In this document: one piece after another, positions 27,037-37,591 of the stretch
Position numbering within the stretch: position 1 is the stretch's first letter
How the letters are laid out: each line of letters opens with the position of its first letter
DNA from: Flavobacterium sp.
GTDB taxonomy: Bacteria; Bacteroidota; Bacteroidia; Flavobacteriales; Flavobacteriaceae
Length of the DNA: 64,000 nt
NCBI GenBank assembly: GCA_017984035.1
Contig: JAGOAF010000002.1
Coordinates: 7,940 to 71,939, forward strand
Direction of reading: 5' to 3'
Made by a program: the position numbers and the translations under genes
The notes under the pieces: generated by a model
Told to the model about the DNA's origin: nothing
Seen by the model: only the letters and a program-made list of their open reading frames with translations
Database searches by the model: none

Positions 27037-28254
27037 TTAAACAGTTGCAGCTACTGGCAAGGGTATTTGATTGCGTAGAAGATCTTCAAACGACTCTTTG
27101 GCACGAATTAAATGGCCTTCACCATTCATCCATAAAACCTCTGCAGGTTTGTATCTCGAATTGTAATTCGATGACATAGAGAAGCAATAGGCTCCTGCAT
27201 TTTTAAAGCAAAGAATATCTCCTTCGTTGATTTCAGCAATTCGTCTGTTATTAGCAAATGTATCCGTTTCACAGATATAACCCACAACTGAGTAAAAACG
27301 CTCTTTCCCCTTTGGATTAGAGATGTTTTCGATATGGTGTTGTGAACCGTACAACATCGGACGAATTAAGTGGTTGAATCCACTGTCCACTCCTGCAAAA
27401 ACAGTTGAAGTAGTTTGTTTTACCACATTTACTTTTGCCAAGAAGTATCCTGCTTCACTCACTAAGAATTTTCCTGGTTCGAATATTAATGTCAACTCTT
27501 TACCATACTCTGTACAGAAATCATTGAAACGTTTTGATAATTTTTTACCTAATTCTTCAATGTCGGTTTCAATATCGTCTTTTTTGTAAGGTACTTTAAA
27601 ACCACTACCAAAATCTAAAAATTCTAAGTTTTTGAAATTTTTGGCAACATCAAATAAGATTTCAGCTGCATACAAGAACACTTCGATATCTAAAATATCC
27701 GAACCGGTGTGCATATGAATTCCTACAATATTCATTTTTGTATTTTCTACAATACGAATTAGGTGAGGCAATTGGTGAATAGAGATACCAAATTTACTAT
27801 CGATATGGCCAACAGAAATGTTCGTGTTTCCACCTGCCATAACGTGTGGATTGATACGAATACAAACCGGTGTCTCTGGGTATTTGGTTCCAAATTGCTC
27901 TAAGATAGACAAGTTGTCAATATTGATTTGAACCCCCATCTCAGCAACTTCCTCAATTTCCTCTAAGGATACTCCGTTAGGTGTAAAGAATATTTTTTCA
28001 GGAGAATAACCCGCATGTAATCCTAATAAAACCTCTTGGATAGAAACGGTATCTAAACCAGAACCCATATCTCTCAATAATTGCAAAATAGCCACATTGG
28101 ATAAGGCTTTCATCGCATAATTAATACGTAATGTTTCTACTTTAGAAAACGCTTTAGTTAATCGGTTGTATTGCGATTGTATTTTTTCGGCATCATAAAC
28201 ATATAAGGGACTACCAAATTGTTCTGCTAAATGTAATAAGTCTTTTCCTTGCAT
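27037..28254 (-). CDS. lysA: Diaminopimelate decarboxylase
   Basis: 405 residues. Alanine-racemase-like fold type III PLP barrel with the cofactor lysine Lys49 in INYAMKA, HMHTGSDI, the phosphate-binding GSGFKVPY, and the C-terminal domain with FEPGKFLVSEAG and CETDTF (the active-site Cys). Converts meso-diaminopimelate to lysine and CO2, the last step of lysine synthesis. Single-gene unit with its own promoter and terminator. Confidence 0.95.
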   Translation of the reverse strand: MQGKDLLHLAEQFGSPLYVYDAEKIQSQYNRLTKAFSKVETLRINYAMKALSNVAILQLLRDMGSGLDTVSIQEVLLGLHAGYSPEKIFFTPNGVSLEEIEEVAEMGVQINIDNLSILEQFGTKYPETPVCIRINPHVMAGGNTNISVGHIDSKFGISIHQLPHLIRIVENTKMNIVGIHMHTGSDILDIEVFLYAAEILFDVAKNFKNLEFLDFGSGFKVPYKKDDIETDIEELGKKLSKRFNDFCTEYGKELTLIFEPGKFLVSEAGYFLAKVNVVKQTTSTVFAGVDSGFNHLIRPMLYGSQHHIENISNPKGKERFYSVVGYICETDTFANNRRIAEINEGDILCFKNAGAYCFSMSSNYNSRYKPAEVLWMNGEGHLIRAKESFEDLLRNQIPLPVAATV

Positions 28255-28271
28255 TGGATTCTAATTTTGGG

Positions 28272-28303
28272 CAAATTTATAGTTCTTATATCGTACAAAC
28301 AAA
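28272..28303 (-). promoter_or_regulatory. Promoter of lysA
   Basis: Minus strand TTTG (28303-28300), 20-nt spacer, TAAATTTG (28279-28272); start codon 18 nt downstream. Confidence 0.7.
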
Positions 28304-28375
28304 TTAAAAAGGATAGTTTAACAAAATATAACAAAATGTTTAATTTAAAACATTATATCCGTTTTATTAAAAAAA

Positions 28376-28412
28376 TATAAAAAAAATCCCTTGAATTGAA
28401 TCAAGGGATTAT
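28376..28412 (-). terminator. Terminator of the gltBD operon
   Basis: Minus strand AATCCCTTGA / TCAAGGGATT with a short ATTCAAT-type loop and a long T tract. Confidence 0.88.
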
Positions 28413-28435
28413 CGGAGAGTTGTGTTGTTGTTTAG

Positions 28436-29890
28436 TTATAATGTTGGTAAATCTCCGTTTCCTTTTGTAGGTAAGTTTGTAGAACCCATTAAGTACAAAT
28501 CGACTTCTCTTGCAGCTTCACGGCCTTCAGATATAGCCCAAACAATTAATGATTGTCCTCTTCTCATATCACCTGCAGTAAAAATGTGAGGTACGTTTGT
28601 TTGGTAATTCGTTGCTTTATAGTTCGTTCTAAAATCAGTTTCAATGCCTAATTGTTCGCTTAATGTTTTTTCAGGACCTGTAAATCCTAGGGCTAATAAG
28701 GCTAAGTCACAAGGCCAGATTTTTTCTGAACCTTCTTTCTCTATTAATTCAGGGCGTTGGCCTGGAACAATTTTCCATTCGACTTCCACTGTTTTTAATG
28801 CGGTTAATTCCCCTTTATCATTCGTTATGAACTCTTTGGTGTTGATTAACCAGTTTCTATTACAACCTTCTTCGTGTGAAGAGGATGTTTTCAATTGTAA
28901 CGGCCAGTAAGGCCATGGAGTCGATTCGCTTCTTCCCACAGGTGGTTTTGGCATAATCTCAAAGTTGGTTACTGATTTGGCTCCTTGTCTGTTAGACGTA
29001 CCCACACAGTCAGAACCTGTATCTCCGCCACCAATCACGATGACATCTTTTCCGGTAGCTACAATTTGGTCTTGAACAGTTTCACCCCAAACTACTTTAG
29101 TTTGTTGTGTTAAGAATGTCATAGCTTGAACTACACCTTTAGCATCAGCTCCTTTGGTTGGCAAGCCTCTTCTTTCTGTAGCTCCACCACAAAGTACAAC
29201 AGAATCAAATGCATTCAAATCGTCTACACTAAAGTTGACTCCAACATGAACGTTTGTTTTGAAAGTGATTCCTTCTGCTTCTAGGATAGCTACTCGTCTG
29301 TCGATGATTCCTTTTTCTAATTTGAAGTTTGGAATTCCGTAACGCAATAAACCTCCAATTGCATTGTCTCTTTCAAAAACGGTTACCGTATGACCGGCAC
29401 GGTTCAATTGTTGAGCAGCTGCTAATCCAGCAGGTCCAGAACCTACAACTGCTACAGTTTTGCCAGTACGTTGTGTAGGAACTTGGGGTTTAATCCAACC
29501 TTCTGCGAAACCTCTTTCGACGATATTTTTCTCAATATTTTCAATAGCAACAGGTTCTTTGATAATACCTAACACACATGATTTTTCGCAAGGTGCTGGG
29601 CATAATCTTCCAGTAAATTCCGGGAAGTTGTTGGTTGATTGCAAGATAGCCAATGCGCTTTCCCATTCTTCCTGGTGTACCATGTCGTTAAAATCAGGAA
29701 TTAAATTCCCTAACGGACATGAACTGTGACAAAACGGAATACCACAATCCATACATCTTGAACCTTGCTCTTTTATTTTTTCTTTCGATAACGGAACGGT
29801 AAATTCATTGTAATTAGAAACACGTTCTGCTACAGCGATATTACTTTCGTCCGCTCTACTATATTCTTTAAATCCACCTATCTTTCCCAT
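28436..29890 (-). CDS. gltD: Glutamate synthase (NADPH) small subunit
   Basis: 484 residues. N-terminal Fe-S cysteines at 46, 49, 54 and 58 (CMDCGIPFCHSSC) and again at 97, 101 and 105; FAD-binding GSGPAGLAAA near 150 and NADPH-binding GGGDTGSDCVG near 287. It takes electrons from NADPH to the large subunit across the Fe-S clusters. Starts 2 nt after the gltB stop and ends at the operon terminator. Confidence 0.96.
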   Translation of the reverse strand: MGKIGGFKEYSRADESNIAVAERVSNYNEFTVPLSKEKIKEQGSRCMDCGIPFCHSSCPLGNLIPDFNDMVHQEEWESALAILQSTNNFPEFTGRLCPAPCEKSCVLGIIKEPVAIENIEKNIVERGFAEGWIKPQVPTQRTGKTVAVVGSGPAGLAAAQQLNRAGHTVTVFERDNAIGGLLRYGIPNFKLEKGIIDRRVAILEAEGITFKTNVHVGVNFSVDDLNAFDSVVLCGGATERRGLPTKGADAKGVVQAMTFLTQQTKVVWGETVQDQIVATGKDVIVIGGGDTGSDCVGTSNRQGAKSVTNFEIMPKPPVGRSESTPWPYWPLQLKTSSSHEEGCNRNWLINTKEFITNDKGELTALKTVEVEWKIVPGQRPELIEKEGSEKIWPCDLALLALGFTGPEKTLSEQLGIETDFRTNYKATNYQTNVPHIFTAGDMRRGQSLIVWAISEGREAAREVDLYLMGSTNLPTKGNGDLPTL

Positions 29891-29892
29891 GA

Positions 29893-32800
29893 CTATTGTG
29901 CTATTAATTCTTCCACTTTATTTTCTTCTGCCAATCTTTGTAATGCTTTTTTGTAATCGGTTGGCATCACTTTGATAAAGTGTTTTTGTTGATTTTCCCA
30001 ATCGGCTAAAATTCGTTTAGCTAACGGGCTATTAGTATACATAGAATGATTTTTAATCAATCGTCTCAATTTAGTAATGTCTTCCGCTTCGTTTTCTTCA
30101 AAAGCGACCATTTCCATATTACAAACTGTGGCGTCGAATTTTTTCTCCGGGTCATATACATAAGCAATACCACCACTCATACCTGCAGCGAAGTTTCTTC
30201 CAGTTTTACCTAAAATGACTACGTTCCCACCAGTCATGTATTCACAACCATGGTCCCCAATTCCTTCTACAACTGCTGTTGCACCCGAATTACGAACCGC
30301 AAAACGTTCACCTGCCATACCATTGATATAGGCTTCCCCAGTAATTGCTCCGTAAAGGGCAACGTTACCAATAATGATATTTTCTTCTGGTTTGAAAGTA
30401 GCTGTCGGTGGCACTTTGATAATTAATTTACCTCCAGAAAGCCCTTTTCCTAAGTAATCATTACAGTTACCGTGGATTTTGAATGACAATCCATTTGTAG
30501 CAAATGCTCCAAAACTTTGTCCAGCCGAACCTGTAAAGTCAACCAAGATCGTATCGTCTGGCAAGCCTTGTGCGCCGTATATTTTAGAAATTTCGTTACT
30601 TAAAATAGCACCTACCGAACGGTCTGTATTTTTGATATTGAAGGTAACTCTTGTTTTCTCTTTTCTATAAATTGAAGGAATAGCCGCTTTGATAATATCA
30701 AAATCCAATACGTTTTCTAATGCGTGATCTTGTGTTGTTGTGTTGTGATTTGGAACTACGTTTGCCTTTTCTGGTTTGTAAAGAATAGTAGACAAATCCA
30801 AACCATTGGCTTTATAATGATCAATTGCTTTGTTCACATTTAATTTTTGTGATTGACCTACCATTTCTTTTAACGTTCTAAATCCTAATTGTGCCATAAT
30901 TTGACGTAATTCTTCAGCAATAAAATACATGAAGTTGATTACATGCTCAGGTGTTCCTTTGAAATTTTTTCTCAATTCAGGATCCTGTGTAGCAATACCC
31001 ACTGGACAAGTATTCAAGTGACATGCTCTCATCATGATACAACCTGACGCTACTAATGGTGCAGTTGCAAATCCGAATTCTTCTGCTCCTAATAAAGCAG
31101 CTACAGCTACGTCACGACCTGTTTTTAATTGTCCGTCACACTCCAATACTACACGACTTCTTAGGTCATTCAGAATCAACGTTTGTTGTGCTTCGGCCAA
31201 TCCCAATTCCCATGGAATACCGGTATGTTGTAATGAAGTCAATGGTGCAGCACCTGTTCCTCCATCGTATCCTGAAATCAAGATGACGTCAGCTTTTGCT
31301 TTGGCAACACCTGCAGCAATAGTACCAACACCTACTTCAGATACTAATTTTACGTTTACACGTGCCTCACGGTTGGCATTTTTCAAATCAAATATCAATT
31401 GTGATAAATCTTCGATAGAATAAATATCGTGGTGTGGAGGAGGAGAAATCAATCCAACATAAGGAGTTGAATTTCTAGTTTCTGCAATCCAAGGCACAAC
31501 TTTTTCTCCAGGAAGTTGTCCACCTTCACCAGGTTTCGCTCCTTGAGCCATTTTAATTTGGATTTCTTTGGCGTTAGTCAAATAGTTAATCGACACACCA
31601 AAACGTCCAGATGCTACTTGTTTGATAGCACTATTTTTTGAGTCACCGTTTAATTCTTTTTGGAATCGTTTTGGATTTTCGCCACCTTCTCCAGAGTTAC
31701 TCTTACCACCAATTCTATTCATGGCAATCGCTAAATTCTCGTGTGCCTCAGAACTAATAGATCCGTAAGACATTGCACCTGTTTTGAATTTCTTAACGAT
31801 TTCTGTCCATGGTTCCACTTCGTCAATCGAAATTGGATCTAAATTGTTGAATTCAAATAAACCTCTAATGGTCATCAAGTTTTTACTTTGATTGTTCACC
31901 ATATCAGAGTATTGCTGGTATGCTTCTGGGCTGTTCAAACGAACCGCTTGTTGCAATTTAGCAATAGTAGTAGGGTTGAACATGTGTTTTTCACCCGATC
32001 GTCTCCATCTGTAAATACCACCAATCTCCAAAGGTAATAAGTTGGCAATTTTAGAATTAGGAAATGCTTTTTGGTGTCTTTTCTTGATTTCTTTTTCTAC
32101 TTCCATTAATCCAATACCTTCAATTCGAGAAGGGGTGAAAGGGAAATATTTTGTACTAAATGATTTATTTAGTCCAAGAATTTCAAAAATTTGCGCTGCT
32201 CTGTATGAATGTAAGGTTGAGATACCAATTTTATTCATAATCTTAACAATGCCTTTTGCTATGGCTTTGTTGTAATTAGTAATTGCATAATCCGCTTTAA
32301 CTCCAGTGATATGTCCTTCATTTACTTGGTCATGAATAATTTCATTTACCATATACGGATTGATCGCGCTAGCACCGTAACCAAACAATAATGCAAAGTG
32401 GTGTGGTTCACGTGGCTCAGCCGATTCGATAATAATACCGAATTTCGAACGAACACCTAATTTGTTTAAAGTATGGTGAATGTAAGAACAAGCCAATAAC
32501 ATTGGAATTGGAGCTAATTTTTCAGTAACTCCTCTATCGGAAAGGATGACTACATTACATCCTTCAGCTACTGCTTTGAATGTCGCTTGAACACATTTTT
32601 CTAATGAACGTTCTAAACCGTTTACTCCTTTTTCAATTTTATATAAAGTAGAAATAGTAACCGATTTAAAATCGGAATGTTCAATATTTCTTAATTTATC
32701 TAAATCTTCATTCGAAATAACTGGATTTTGAATTTTGATTTTTTTACTGTGTTTTTCATCAATATCAAAAATATTGAAATCACCACCAATGGCTAAACTA

Positions 32801-34410
32801 ATATCAGTAATGATTTCCTCACGAATACCGTCTAAAGGTGGATTAGTAACCTGAGCAAATAATTGTTTGAAATAGTTGTATAATAATTGAGGTTGTTCTG
32901 ATAAAACAGCAAGTGGCGTATCATTACCCATAGAACTGATCGCTTCAGCACCTTTCGCTCCCATTGGATTAATGATAGTTTTTAAATCTTCAATGGTATA
33001 GCCAAACAAACGTTGTCTAGTATGAAAATCAACGCTTTCTGTTGGAATAGGGTTATTAGTGTATGGAATTTGAGCCAATTGAATCAAGTTTCCATCCAAC
33101 CATTTTTGGTAAGGACGTTTACTTACTACCGCATTTTTAACTTCTTCGTCTTCAATAATTCGACCTTCGTTCATGTCTACCAAGAACATTTTCCCGGGCT
33201 CTAAACGACCGTGTTGAATTACATCTTCTGGATCAATATCCAATACACCAATTTCTGATGACATGATTACAAATCCACTTTTTGTCAATGTATATCGAGA
33301 AGGACGAAGTCCATTTCTATCTAATAAAGCTCCAATTACATTTCCGTCTGTAAACGGAATAGAAGCAGGACCATCCCAAGGTTCCATGATACAAGAGTTG
33401 TATTCGTAGAACGCTTTTTTCTCTTTTGACATGGTTTGGTGTTTTTCCCAAGCTTCAGGCACTACCATCATCATAGCTTCTGGTAAAGAACGGCCTGTCA
33501 TTAATAACAATTCAACTACCATATCCATAGAAGCAGAATCGGATTTCCCTTCTAAGATGATAGGGAATAATTTTTTAATATCGTCACCAAATACAGGACT
33601 TTCCATCAACTCTTCACGAGAACGCATACGGCTCACATTTCCTCTCAAGGTATTGATCTCTCCATTATGACACATGTATCTAAATGGTTGTGCCAAATCC
33701 CAAGAAGGAAAAGTATTAGTAGAGAAACGTTGGTGAACCAACGCTAATCTAGTAACCAAATCGGTATCTGTTAAATCAGTATAATATCTACTGATGTCTT
33801 CTGGCATCAATAAACCTTTATATATAATAGTAGTAGTGGATAAACTAGTGAAATAGTATCGATGACTTTCAGAAGTTTTTGAATTACGGATCGCATGCTC
33901 CGAAATTTTTCTTGCAGCAAATAATTTGGCATTGAACTCTTGTTCGGTAAGTTTCAATCCGTTTTTCCCTACGAATACTTGTTTGATCGTGGGTTCTTTT
34001 TCTGCTGCCACTTGTCCTAAATTCGATACGTCAACTGGAACATCTCTCCAACCTAATATTTGCAAATTTTGATCTTGAACACACTTTTCAAAAGTGGAAA
34101 CACAAAAAGCAACTTGATTTTGACTTTTTGGTAAAAAAAGCATACCTACAGCATATTCACGAACCTCAGGTAATTGAAAATCACACACTTTTTTGAAAAA
34201 AGCGTCTGGGATATCAAATAAAATTCCTGCTCCATCTCCCGTTCTTCCATCTGCACTTACAGCACCACGATGCTCTAATTTAATTAGGATATCAAGTGCT
34301 TTGTGAATAATGTCATTCGACTTGATTCCATTCAAATTACAGATAAATCCTGCACCACAATTGTCGTGCTCAAATTCTGGTAAATAAAGGCCTTGTTCTT
34401 TAACTTTCAT
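29893..34410 (-). CDS. gltB: Glutamate synthase large subunit
   Basis: 1505 residues, standard length. After a 17-residue propeptide comes Cys18 (NCGAGF), the expected N-terminal nucleophile of the class II glutaminase domain (18 to about 430). Then the central domain, the FMN synthase barrel with [10 protein letters not shown] and PGEGGQLPG, the 3Fe-4S cysteines in CHLNTCPVG (about 1118-1135) and the C-terminal GXGXG beta-helix. It makes two glutamates from glutamine and 2-oxoglutarate. A -7 box TAATTTTG (34435-34428) lies 17 nt before the start. Confidence 0.97.
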   Translation of the reverse strand: MKVKEQGLYLPEFEHDNCGAGFICNLNGIKSNDIIHKALDILIKLEHRGAVSADGRTGDGAGILFDIPDAFFKKVCDFQLPEVREYAVGMLFLPKSQNQVAFCVSTFEKCVQDQNLQILGWRDVPVDVSNLGQVAAEKEPTIKQVFVGKNGLKLTEQEFNAKLFAARKISEHAIRNSKTSESHRYYFTSLSTTTIIYKGLLMPEDISRYYTDLTDTDLVTRLALVHQRFSTNTFPSWDLAQPFRYMCHNGEINTLRGNVSRMRSREELMESPVFGDDIKKLFPIILEGKSDSASMDMVVELLLMTGRSLPEAMMMVVPEAWEKHQTMSKEKKAFYEYNSCIMEPWDGPASIPFTDGNVIGALLDRNGLRPSRYTLTKSGFVIMSSEIGVLDIDPEDVIQHGRLEPGKMFLVDMNEGRIIEDEEVKNAVVSKRPYQKWLDGNLIQLAQIPYTNNPIPTESVDFHTRQRLFGYTIEDLKTIINPMGAKGAEAISSMGNDTPLAVLSEQPQLLYNYFKQLFAQVTNPPLDGIREEIITDISLAIGGDFNIFDIDEKHSKKIKIQNPVISNEDLDKLRNIEHSDFKSVTISTLYKIEKGVNGLERSLEKCVQATFKAVAEGCNVVILSDRGVTEKLAPIPMLLACSYIHHTLNKLGVRSKFGIIIESAEPREPHHFALLFGYGASAINPYMVNEIIHDQVNEGHITGVKADYAITNYNKAIAKGIVKIMNKIGISTLHSYRAAQIFEILGLNKSFSTKYFPFTPSRIEGIGLMEVEKEIKKRHQKAFPNSKIANLLPLEIGGIYRWRRSGEKHMFNPTTIAKLQQAVRLNSPEAYQQYSDMVNNQSKNLMTIRGLFEFNNLDPISIDEVEPWTEIVKKFKTGAMSYGSISSEAHENLAIAMNRIGGKSNSGEGGENPKRFQKELNGDSKNSAIKQVASGRFGVSINYLTNAKEIQIKMAQGAKPGEGGQLPGEKVVPWIAETRNSTPYVGLISPPPHHDIYSIEDLSQLIFDLKNANREARVNVKLVSEVGVGTIAAGVAKAKADVILISGYDGGTGAAPLTSLQHTGIPWELGLAEAQQTLILNDLRSRVVLECDGQLKTGRDVAVAALLGAEEFGFATAPLVASGCIMMRACHLNTCPVGIATQDPELRKNFKGTPEHVINFMYFIAEELRQIMAQLGFRTLKEMVGQSQKLNVNKAIDHYKANGLDLSTILYKPEKANVVPNHNTTTQDHALENVLDFDIIKAAIPSIYRKEKTRVTFNIKNTDRSVGAILSNEISKIYGAQGLPDDTILVDFTGSAGQSFGAFATNGLSFKIHGNCNDYLGKGLSGGKLIIKVPPTATFKPEENIIIGNVALYGAITGEAYINGMAGERFAVRNSGATAVVEGIGDHGCEYMTGGNVVILGKTGRNFAAGMSGGIAYVYDPEKKFDATVCNMEMVAFEENEAEDITKLRRLIKNHSMYTNSPLAKRILADWENQQKHFIKVMPTDYKKALQRLAEENKVEELIAQ

Positions 34411-34739
34411 GCTTGATAATTTTTTTACAAAATTAAATAATTCACACTATTTACCGAATCCAAACCCTCATTTGGGTTGATTTTTACCAAAATAATAGAA
34501 AAGACTATTTTAAATGAAGATATTGTTATTAAATGGTGATTGAATTGAGGTATTGACAATTGTAAGTGCGAATTTTACCTTAAAAATGCTGAATTTGAAG
34601 CTAAAAACAGAAATATAACAGAATGTTATTTTTTGTAACAAATTAGTTGTTATAATTTAAATTTTATTAAAAAATCACTCTTTTCGGCAAAGCTTCAAAT
34701 ATAATTCGGTAGAACTTCTTTTTTAATGAAAAAAATATA

Positions 34740-34767
34740 TTGTATGTATATTATTTTGCTATTTTTG
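34740..34767 (+). promoter_or_regulatory. Promoter of sucC
   Basis: TTG (34740-34742), 17-nt spacer, TATTTTTG (34760-34767). It leaves a leader of about 45 nt containing the hairpin at 34780-34796. Confidence 0.65.
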
Positions 34768-34779
34768 TACCACTTTTAT

Positions 34780-34796
34780 TCTGAAATAATTTCAGA
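34780..34796 (+). promoter_or_regulatory. Hairpin in the sucC 5' leader
   Basis: Perfect inverted repeat TCTGAAA-TAA-TTTCAGA, ending 21 nt before the sucC ATG. It could be an operator or an mRNA hairpin; function unknown. Confidence 0.4.
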
Positions 34797-34817
34797 GAAG
34801 CAGACAAATTCTTAATT

Positions 34818-36011
34818 ATGAACATACACGAATATCAAGGAAAAGAGATTCTATCTAGTTATGGAGTTCGCATTCAACGCGGAATCGTAGCTAATAGCCC
34901 AGTAGAAGCTGTTGCTGCAGCGAAACAATTAACTGCCGAAACCGGAACCGGTTGGTACGTTGTTAAAGCACAAGTTCACGCAGGTGGACGTGGAAAAGGT
35001 GGTGGTGTAAAGTTGGCTAAAAACTTACAACAAGTAGAAGAGATTTCTGAGCAAATCATCGGAATGCAATTGGTAACACCTCAAACTTCTGCAGAAGGTA
35101 AAAAAGTACACAAAGTTTTAATTGCTGAGGATGTATATTATCCGGGTGAAAGCGAAACTTCTGAATTTTATGTGTCTGTTTTATTGAACAGAGCTACAGG
35201 TCGCAATATGATTATGTATTCTACTGAAGGTGGAATGGATATCGAGGAAGTGGCTGAACACACACCACATTTAATTTTTACAGAAGAAATTGATCCAGCT
35301 GTTGGATTACAAGGATTCCAAGCAAGACGAATTGCTTTTAATTTAGGTCTTTCTGGAAATGCTTTCAAAGAAATGGTAAAATTCATCGATTCTTTATACA
35401 ATGCGTATATCGGTTCAGATGCCTCTATGTTTGAAATCAACCCAGTTTTAAAAACTTCAGATGATAAAATTTTAGCAGTGGATGCTAAAGTAAATATTGA
35501 CGACAACGCTTTGTACAGACAAAAAGCGTATGCCGACATGCGTGATATTCGTGAGGAAAATCCAATAGAAGTAGAAGCAAAAGAAGTAGGGTTAAATTAT
35601 GTTGACCTTGACGGAACTGTTGGATGTATGGTAAACGGAGCTGGATTAGCAATGGCTACTATGGATTTAATTAAATATGCAGGTTTTGAACCAGCTAACT
35701 TCCTTGACGTAGGAGGAACTGCTGATGCAAAACGTGTTGAGACTGCTTTCCGTATTATCTTAAAAGATCCAAATGTGAAAGCTATCTTAATCAATATTTT
35801 TGGTGGAATTGTTCGTTGTGACCGTGTGGCACAAGGGGTAGTTGATGCTTATAAAAATATGGGTGATGCAATTAAAGTGCCAATCATTGTTCGTTTACAA
35901 GGTACAAACGCTGCCATTGCAAAAGAATTAATTGATAATTCAGGAATGCCAATTTTATCTGCTGTTGAATTTCAAGAAGCAGCTGATCAAGTACAAGCGG
36001 CACTTTCTTAA
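34818..36011 (+). CDS. sucC: Succinate-CoA ligase (ADP-forming) subunit beta
   Basis: 397 residues. ATP-grasp domain at the N-terminus (KAQVHAGGRGKGGGVKLAK binds the nucleotide), then the CoA-ligase domain with GAGLAMATMD, FLDVGGTAD and NIFGGIVRCD. With SucD it interconverts succinyl-CoA and succinate in the TCA cycle. sucD is not adjacent: the gene is closed by a bidirectional terminator, so the two subunits must be expressed from separate loci. Confidence 0.97.
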   Translation: MNIHEYQGKEILSSYGVRIQRGIVANSPVEAVAAAKQLTAETGTGWYVVKAQVHAGGRGKGGGVKLAKNLQQVEEISEQIIGMQLVTPQTSAEGKKVHKVLIAEDVYYPGESETSEFYVSVLLNRATGRNMIMYSTEGGMDIEEVAEHTPHLIFTEEIDPAVGLQGFQARRIAFNLGLSGNAFKEMVKFIDSLYNAYIGSDASMFEINPVLKTSDDKILAVDAKVNIDDNALYRQKAYADMRDIREENPIEVEAKEVGLNYVDLDGTVGCMVNGAGLAMATMDLIKYAGFEPANFLDVGGTADAKRVETAFRIILKDPNVKAILINIFGGIVRCDRVAQGVVDAYKNMGDAIKVPIIVRLQGTNAAIAKELIDNSGMPILSAVEFQEAADQVQAALS

Positions 36012-36028
36012 TTAGGAAACAATTTGAT

Positions 36029-36064
36029 AAAAAAAATCCTGAGTGAAAGCTCAGGATTTTTTTG
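36029..36064. terminator. Bidirectional terminator between sucC and DUF1456 gene
   Basis: Stem AAATCCTGAG / CTCAGGATTT with loop TGAAAG, A and T tracts on both flanks. Confidence 0.9.
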
Positions 36065-36066
36065 TT

Positions 36067-36528
36067 TTATGAATTTTTCTTCCCATTTTTAAATTGTACT
36101 TTTTCTACAACTTGCACCTTTGGGGTTGCTTTAGCATTACTTTTCTTAAATGGTTTCTTTGCTCCAGAAAAAGATTTTGGTTTTTGATCTCCTCTTGCTT
36201 TTTCCGGATCTCTTGGACTAGCTTTAAATTCAGGTCGGTCTTTTGTATTTTCTTTCTTCGGAATTTCGGCTTTGTGTTTGGCTAAAACTTCGTTGGGATT
36301 TTTCGGATTTTCTTTAGTTCCTCTCAAATGAATTACCAAACCATTTAAGAAATTGCGCAACACTTGGTCACCACATTCCATATAGTTTTCATGTTTTTCA
36401 TCTCGAAAGAAGGCACCTAATTCAGATTTTGAAATTCTAAAATCTACTAATTCTAAGATTTCAACTATTTGGTCATCACGAAGCATCAAGGCTACTCGTA
36501 ATTTTTTAAAGATATCGTTATTGGTCAT
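36067..36528 (-). CDS. DUF1456 (YehS-like) family protein
   Basis: 153 residues. Two DUF1456 repeats in the N-terminal half, each of the type NNDIFKKLRVAL...DDQIVEIL, then LRNFLNGLVIHLRG. The C-terminal half is low-complexity and very basic (Lys/Pro/Asn-rich), probably disordered and nucleic-acid binding. Function unknown. Promoter box TACCTTTG (36550-36543) lies 14 nt upstream. Confidence 0.85.
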   Translation of the reverse strand: MTNNDIFKKLRVALMLRDDQIVEILELVDFRISKSELGAFFRDEKHENYMECGDQVLRNFLNGLVIHLRGTKENPKNPNEVLAKHKAEIPKKENTKDRPEFKASPRDPEKARGDQKPKSFSGAKKPFKKSNAKATPKVQVVEKVQFKNGKKNS

Positions 36529-36542
36529 GAGTTTATTTTTTA

Positions 36543-36550
36543 CAAAGGTA
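36543..36550 (-). promoter_or_regulatory. Promoter -7 box for the DUF1456 gene
   Basis: Minus strand TACCTTTG, full match, 14 nt before the start codon. Confidence 0.5.
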
Positions 36551-36569
36551 CATTTAAAAAGTAGTTATT

Positions 36570-37580
36570 TTAGAATAATTGCACTCCGGTTCCGTTTCCT
36601 TCGGCATAGTTGATTTTTCCGAATTCCATAGAAACTCCACTCGCAATATCTTCACTTAGTAATAAAGGCCCATCCATATCAACATAATCCAATTCAGGGA
36701 GTATTTGGGCTATGGCAGAAATGCCAACAGTAGATTCCGTCATACAGCCTGCCATGGTGCGTAAACCCAAACGTCTTGCTTCATGTATCATGCGTCGCCC
36801 AGGAGTAAGACCACCACATTTGGCTAATTTGATATTGACTCCGTGAAAATGTTGAAAGCATTTTGCCACATCTTCTTCTTTGATACAACTTTCATCTGCA
36901 ATTATAGGTAAAGCGGAATGTTTAAATACTTCTTTATGACCATCCCAGTTGTCTGCGGCTAAAGGTTGTTCTAAAAATTCGACCCCCAGTTTTTTCAATG
37001 CTATAGAATTGGTAATCGTTTCATCGACCTCCCATCCACAATTAGCATCAATTCTAAAAATGGCATTACTGTTTTTTCGGAGTGCTTTTACAATGGCAAT
37101 GTCTTCTTGCGTTCCTAATTTAATTTTATAAATTGGCCAGGGAAGTTCATTCATTTTAGCTACCATTTTTTCGATAGGAGCTATGCCAATGGTATAATCA
37201 GTTAATGGATTTTTTTCAGTGCTGTAATTCCATAATTCGTATAATTTTTTCCCTTTTTTACGTGCATATAAATCATTATAGGCATTGTCTAAAGCGCACA
37301 AAGCAAATAAGTTATGTTGTAAATATGGATGTATTTTGTCCCAAAAATCTTCGGGTGTTTCAGTTCCTGATGTTTCAATAATTGGTCTGATTTTTTCCAA
37401 ATCAGCTAGCATCATAGGTACCGTAATATTGTAATAGGGATTGGAAGAAGCTTCGCCAAAACCAGAGAATTCACCGTCATTTAAAGTAACAATAACGCAC
37501 GGTTGCAAATCAATTGATTTTCTTGAAATGGTAAAAGTGTGTTTTAATTTGAGGTCGTAGGCTTTTAAAATCAGTTCCAT
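36570..37580 (-). CDS. Dipeptide epimerase (enolase superfamily, L-Ala-D/L-Glu type)
   Basis: 336 residues. Muconate-lactonizing subgroup of the enolase superfamily: the KxK pair at Lys152 and Lys154 (YKIKLG), metal ligands Asp178 (IDANCGW), Glu204 (LEQPL) and Asp229 (ADES), and the opposite catalytic Lys in NIKLAKCGG. Such enzymes epimerise L-Ala-D-Glu from peptidoglycan turnover; related members act on other dipeptides, so exact substrate is uncertain. It starts 11 nt after the uvrB stop. Confidence 0.87.
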   Translation of the reverse strand: MELILKAYDLKLKHTFTISRKSIDLQPCVIVTLNDGEFSGFGEASSNPYYNITVPMMLADLEKIRPIIETSGTETPEDFWDKIHPYLQHNLFALCALDNAYNDLYARKKGKKLYELWNYSTEKNPLTDYTIGIAPIEKMVAKMNELPWPIYKIKLGTQEDIAIVKALRKNSNAIFRIDANCGWEVDETITNSIALKKLGVEFLEQPLAADNWDGHKEVFKHSALPIIADESCIKEEDVAKCFQHFHGVNIKLAKCGGLTPGRRMIHEARRLGLRTMAGCMTESTVGISAIAQILPELDYVDMDGPLLLSEDIASGVSMEFGKINYAEGNGTGVQLF

Positions 37581-37591
37581 AAACTAAAAAA

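Larger units (their letters stand above)
34411..34817. other. 407-nt intergenic region between gltB and sucC
   Basis: The only gene-free stretch over 300 nt. On the left is the gltB promoter box (minus TAATTTTG, 34435-34428). In the middle are two inverted repeats built on TAACA: ATAACA-GAA-TGTTAT (34615-34629) and TAACAA-ATTAG-TTGTTA (34636-34652). On the right is the sucC promoter and a leader hairpin. No open frame of note, no recognised riboswitch. Confidence 0.7.
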
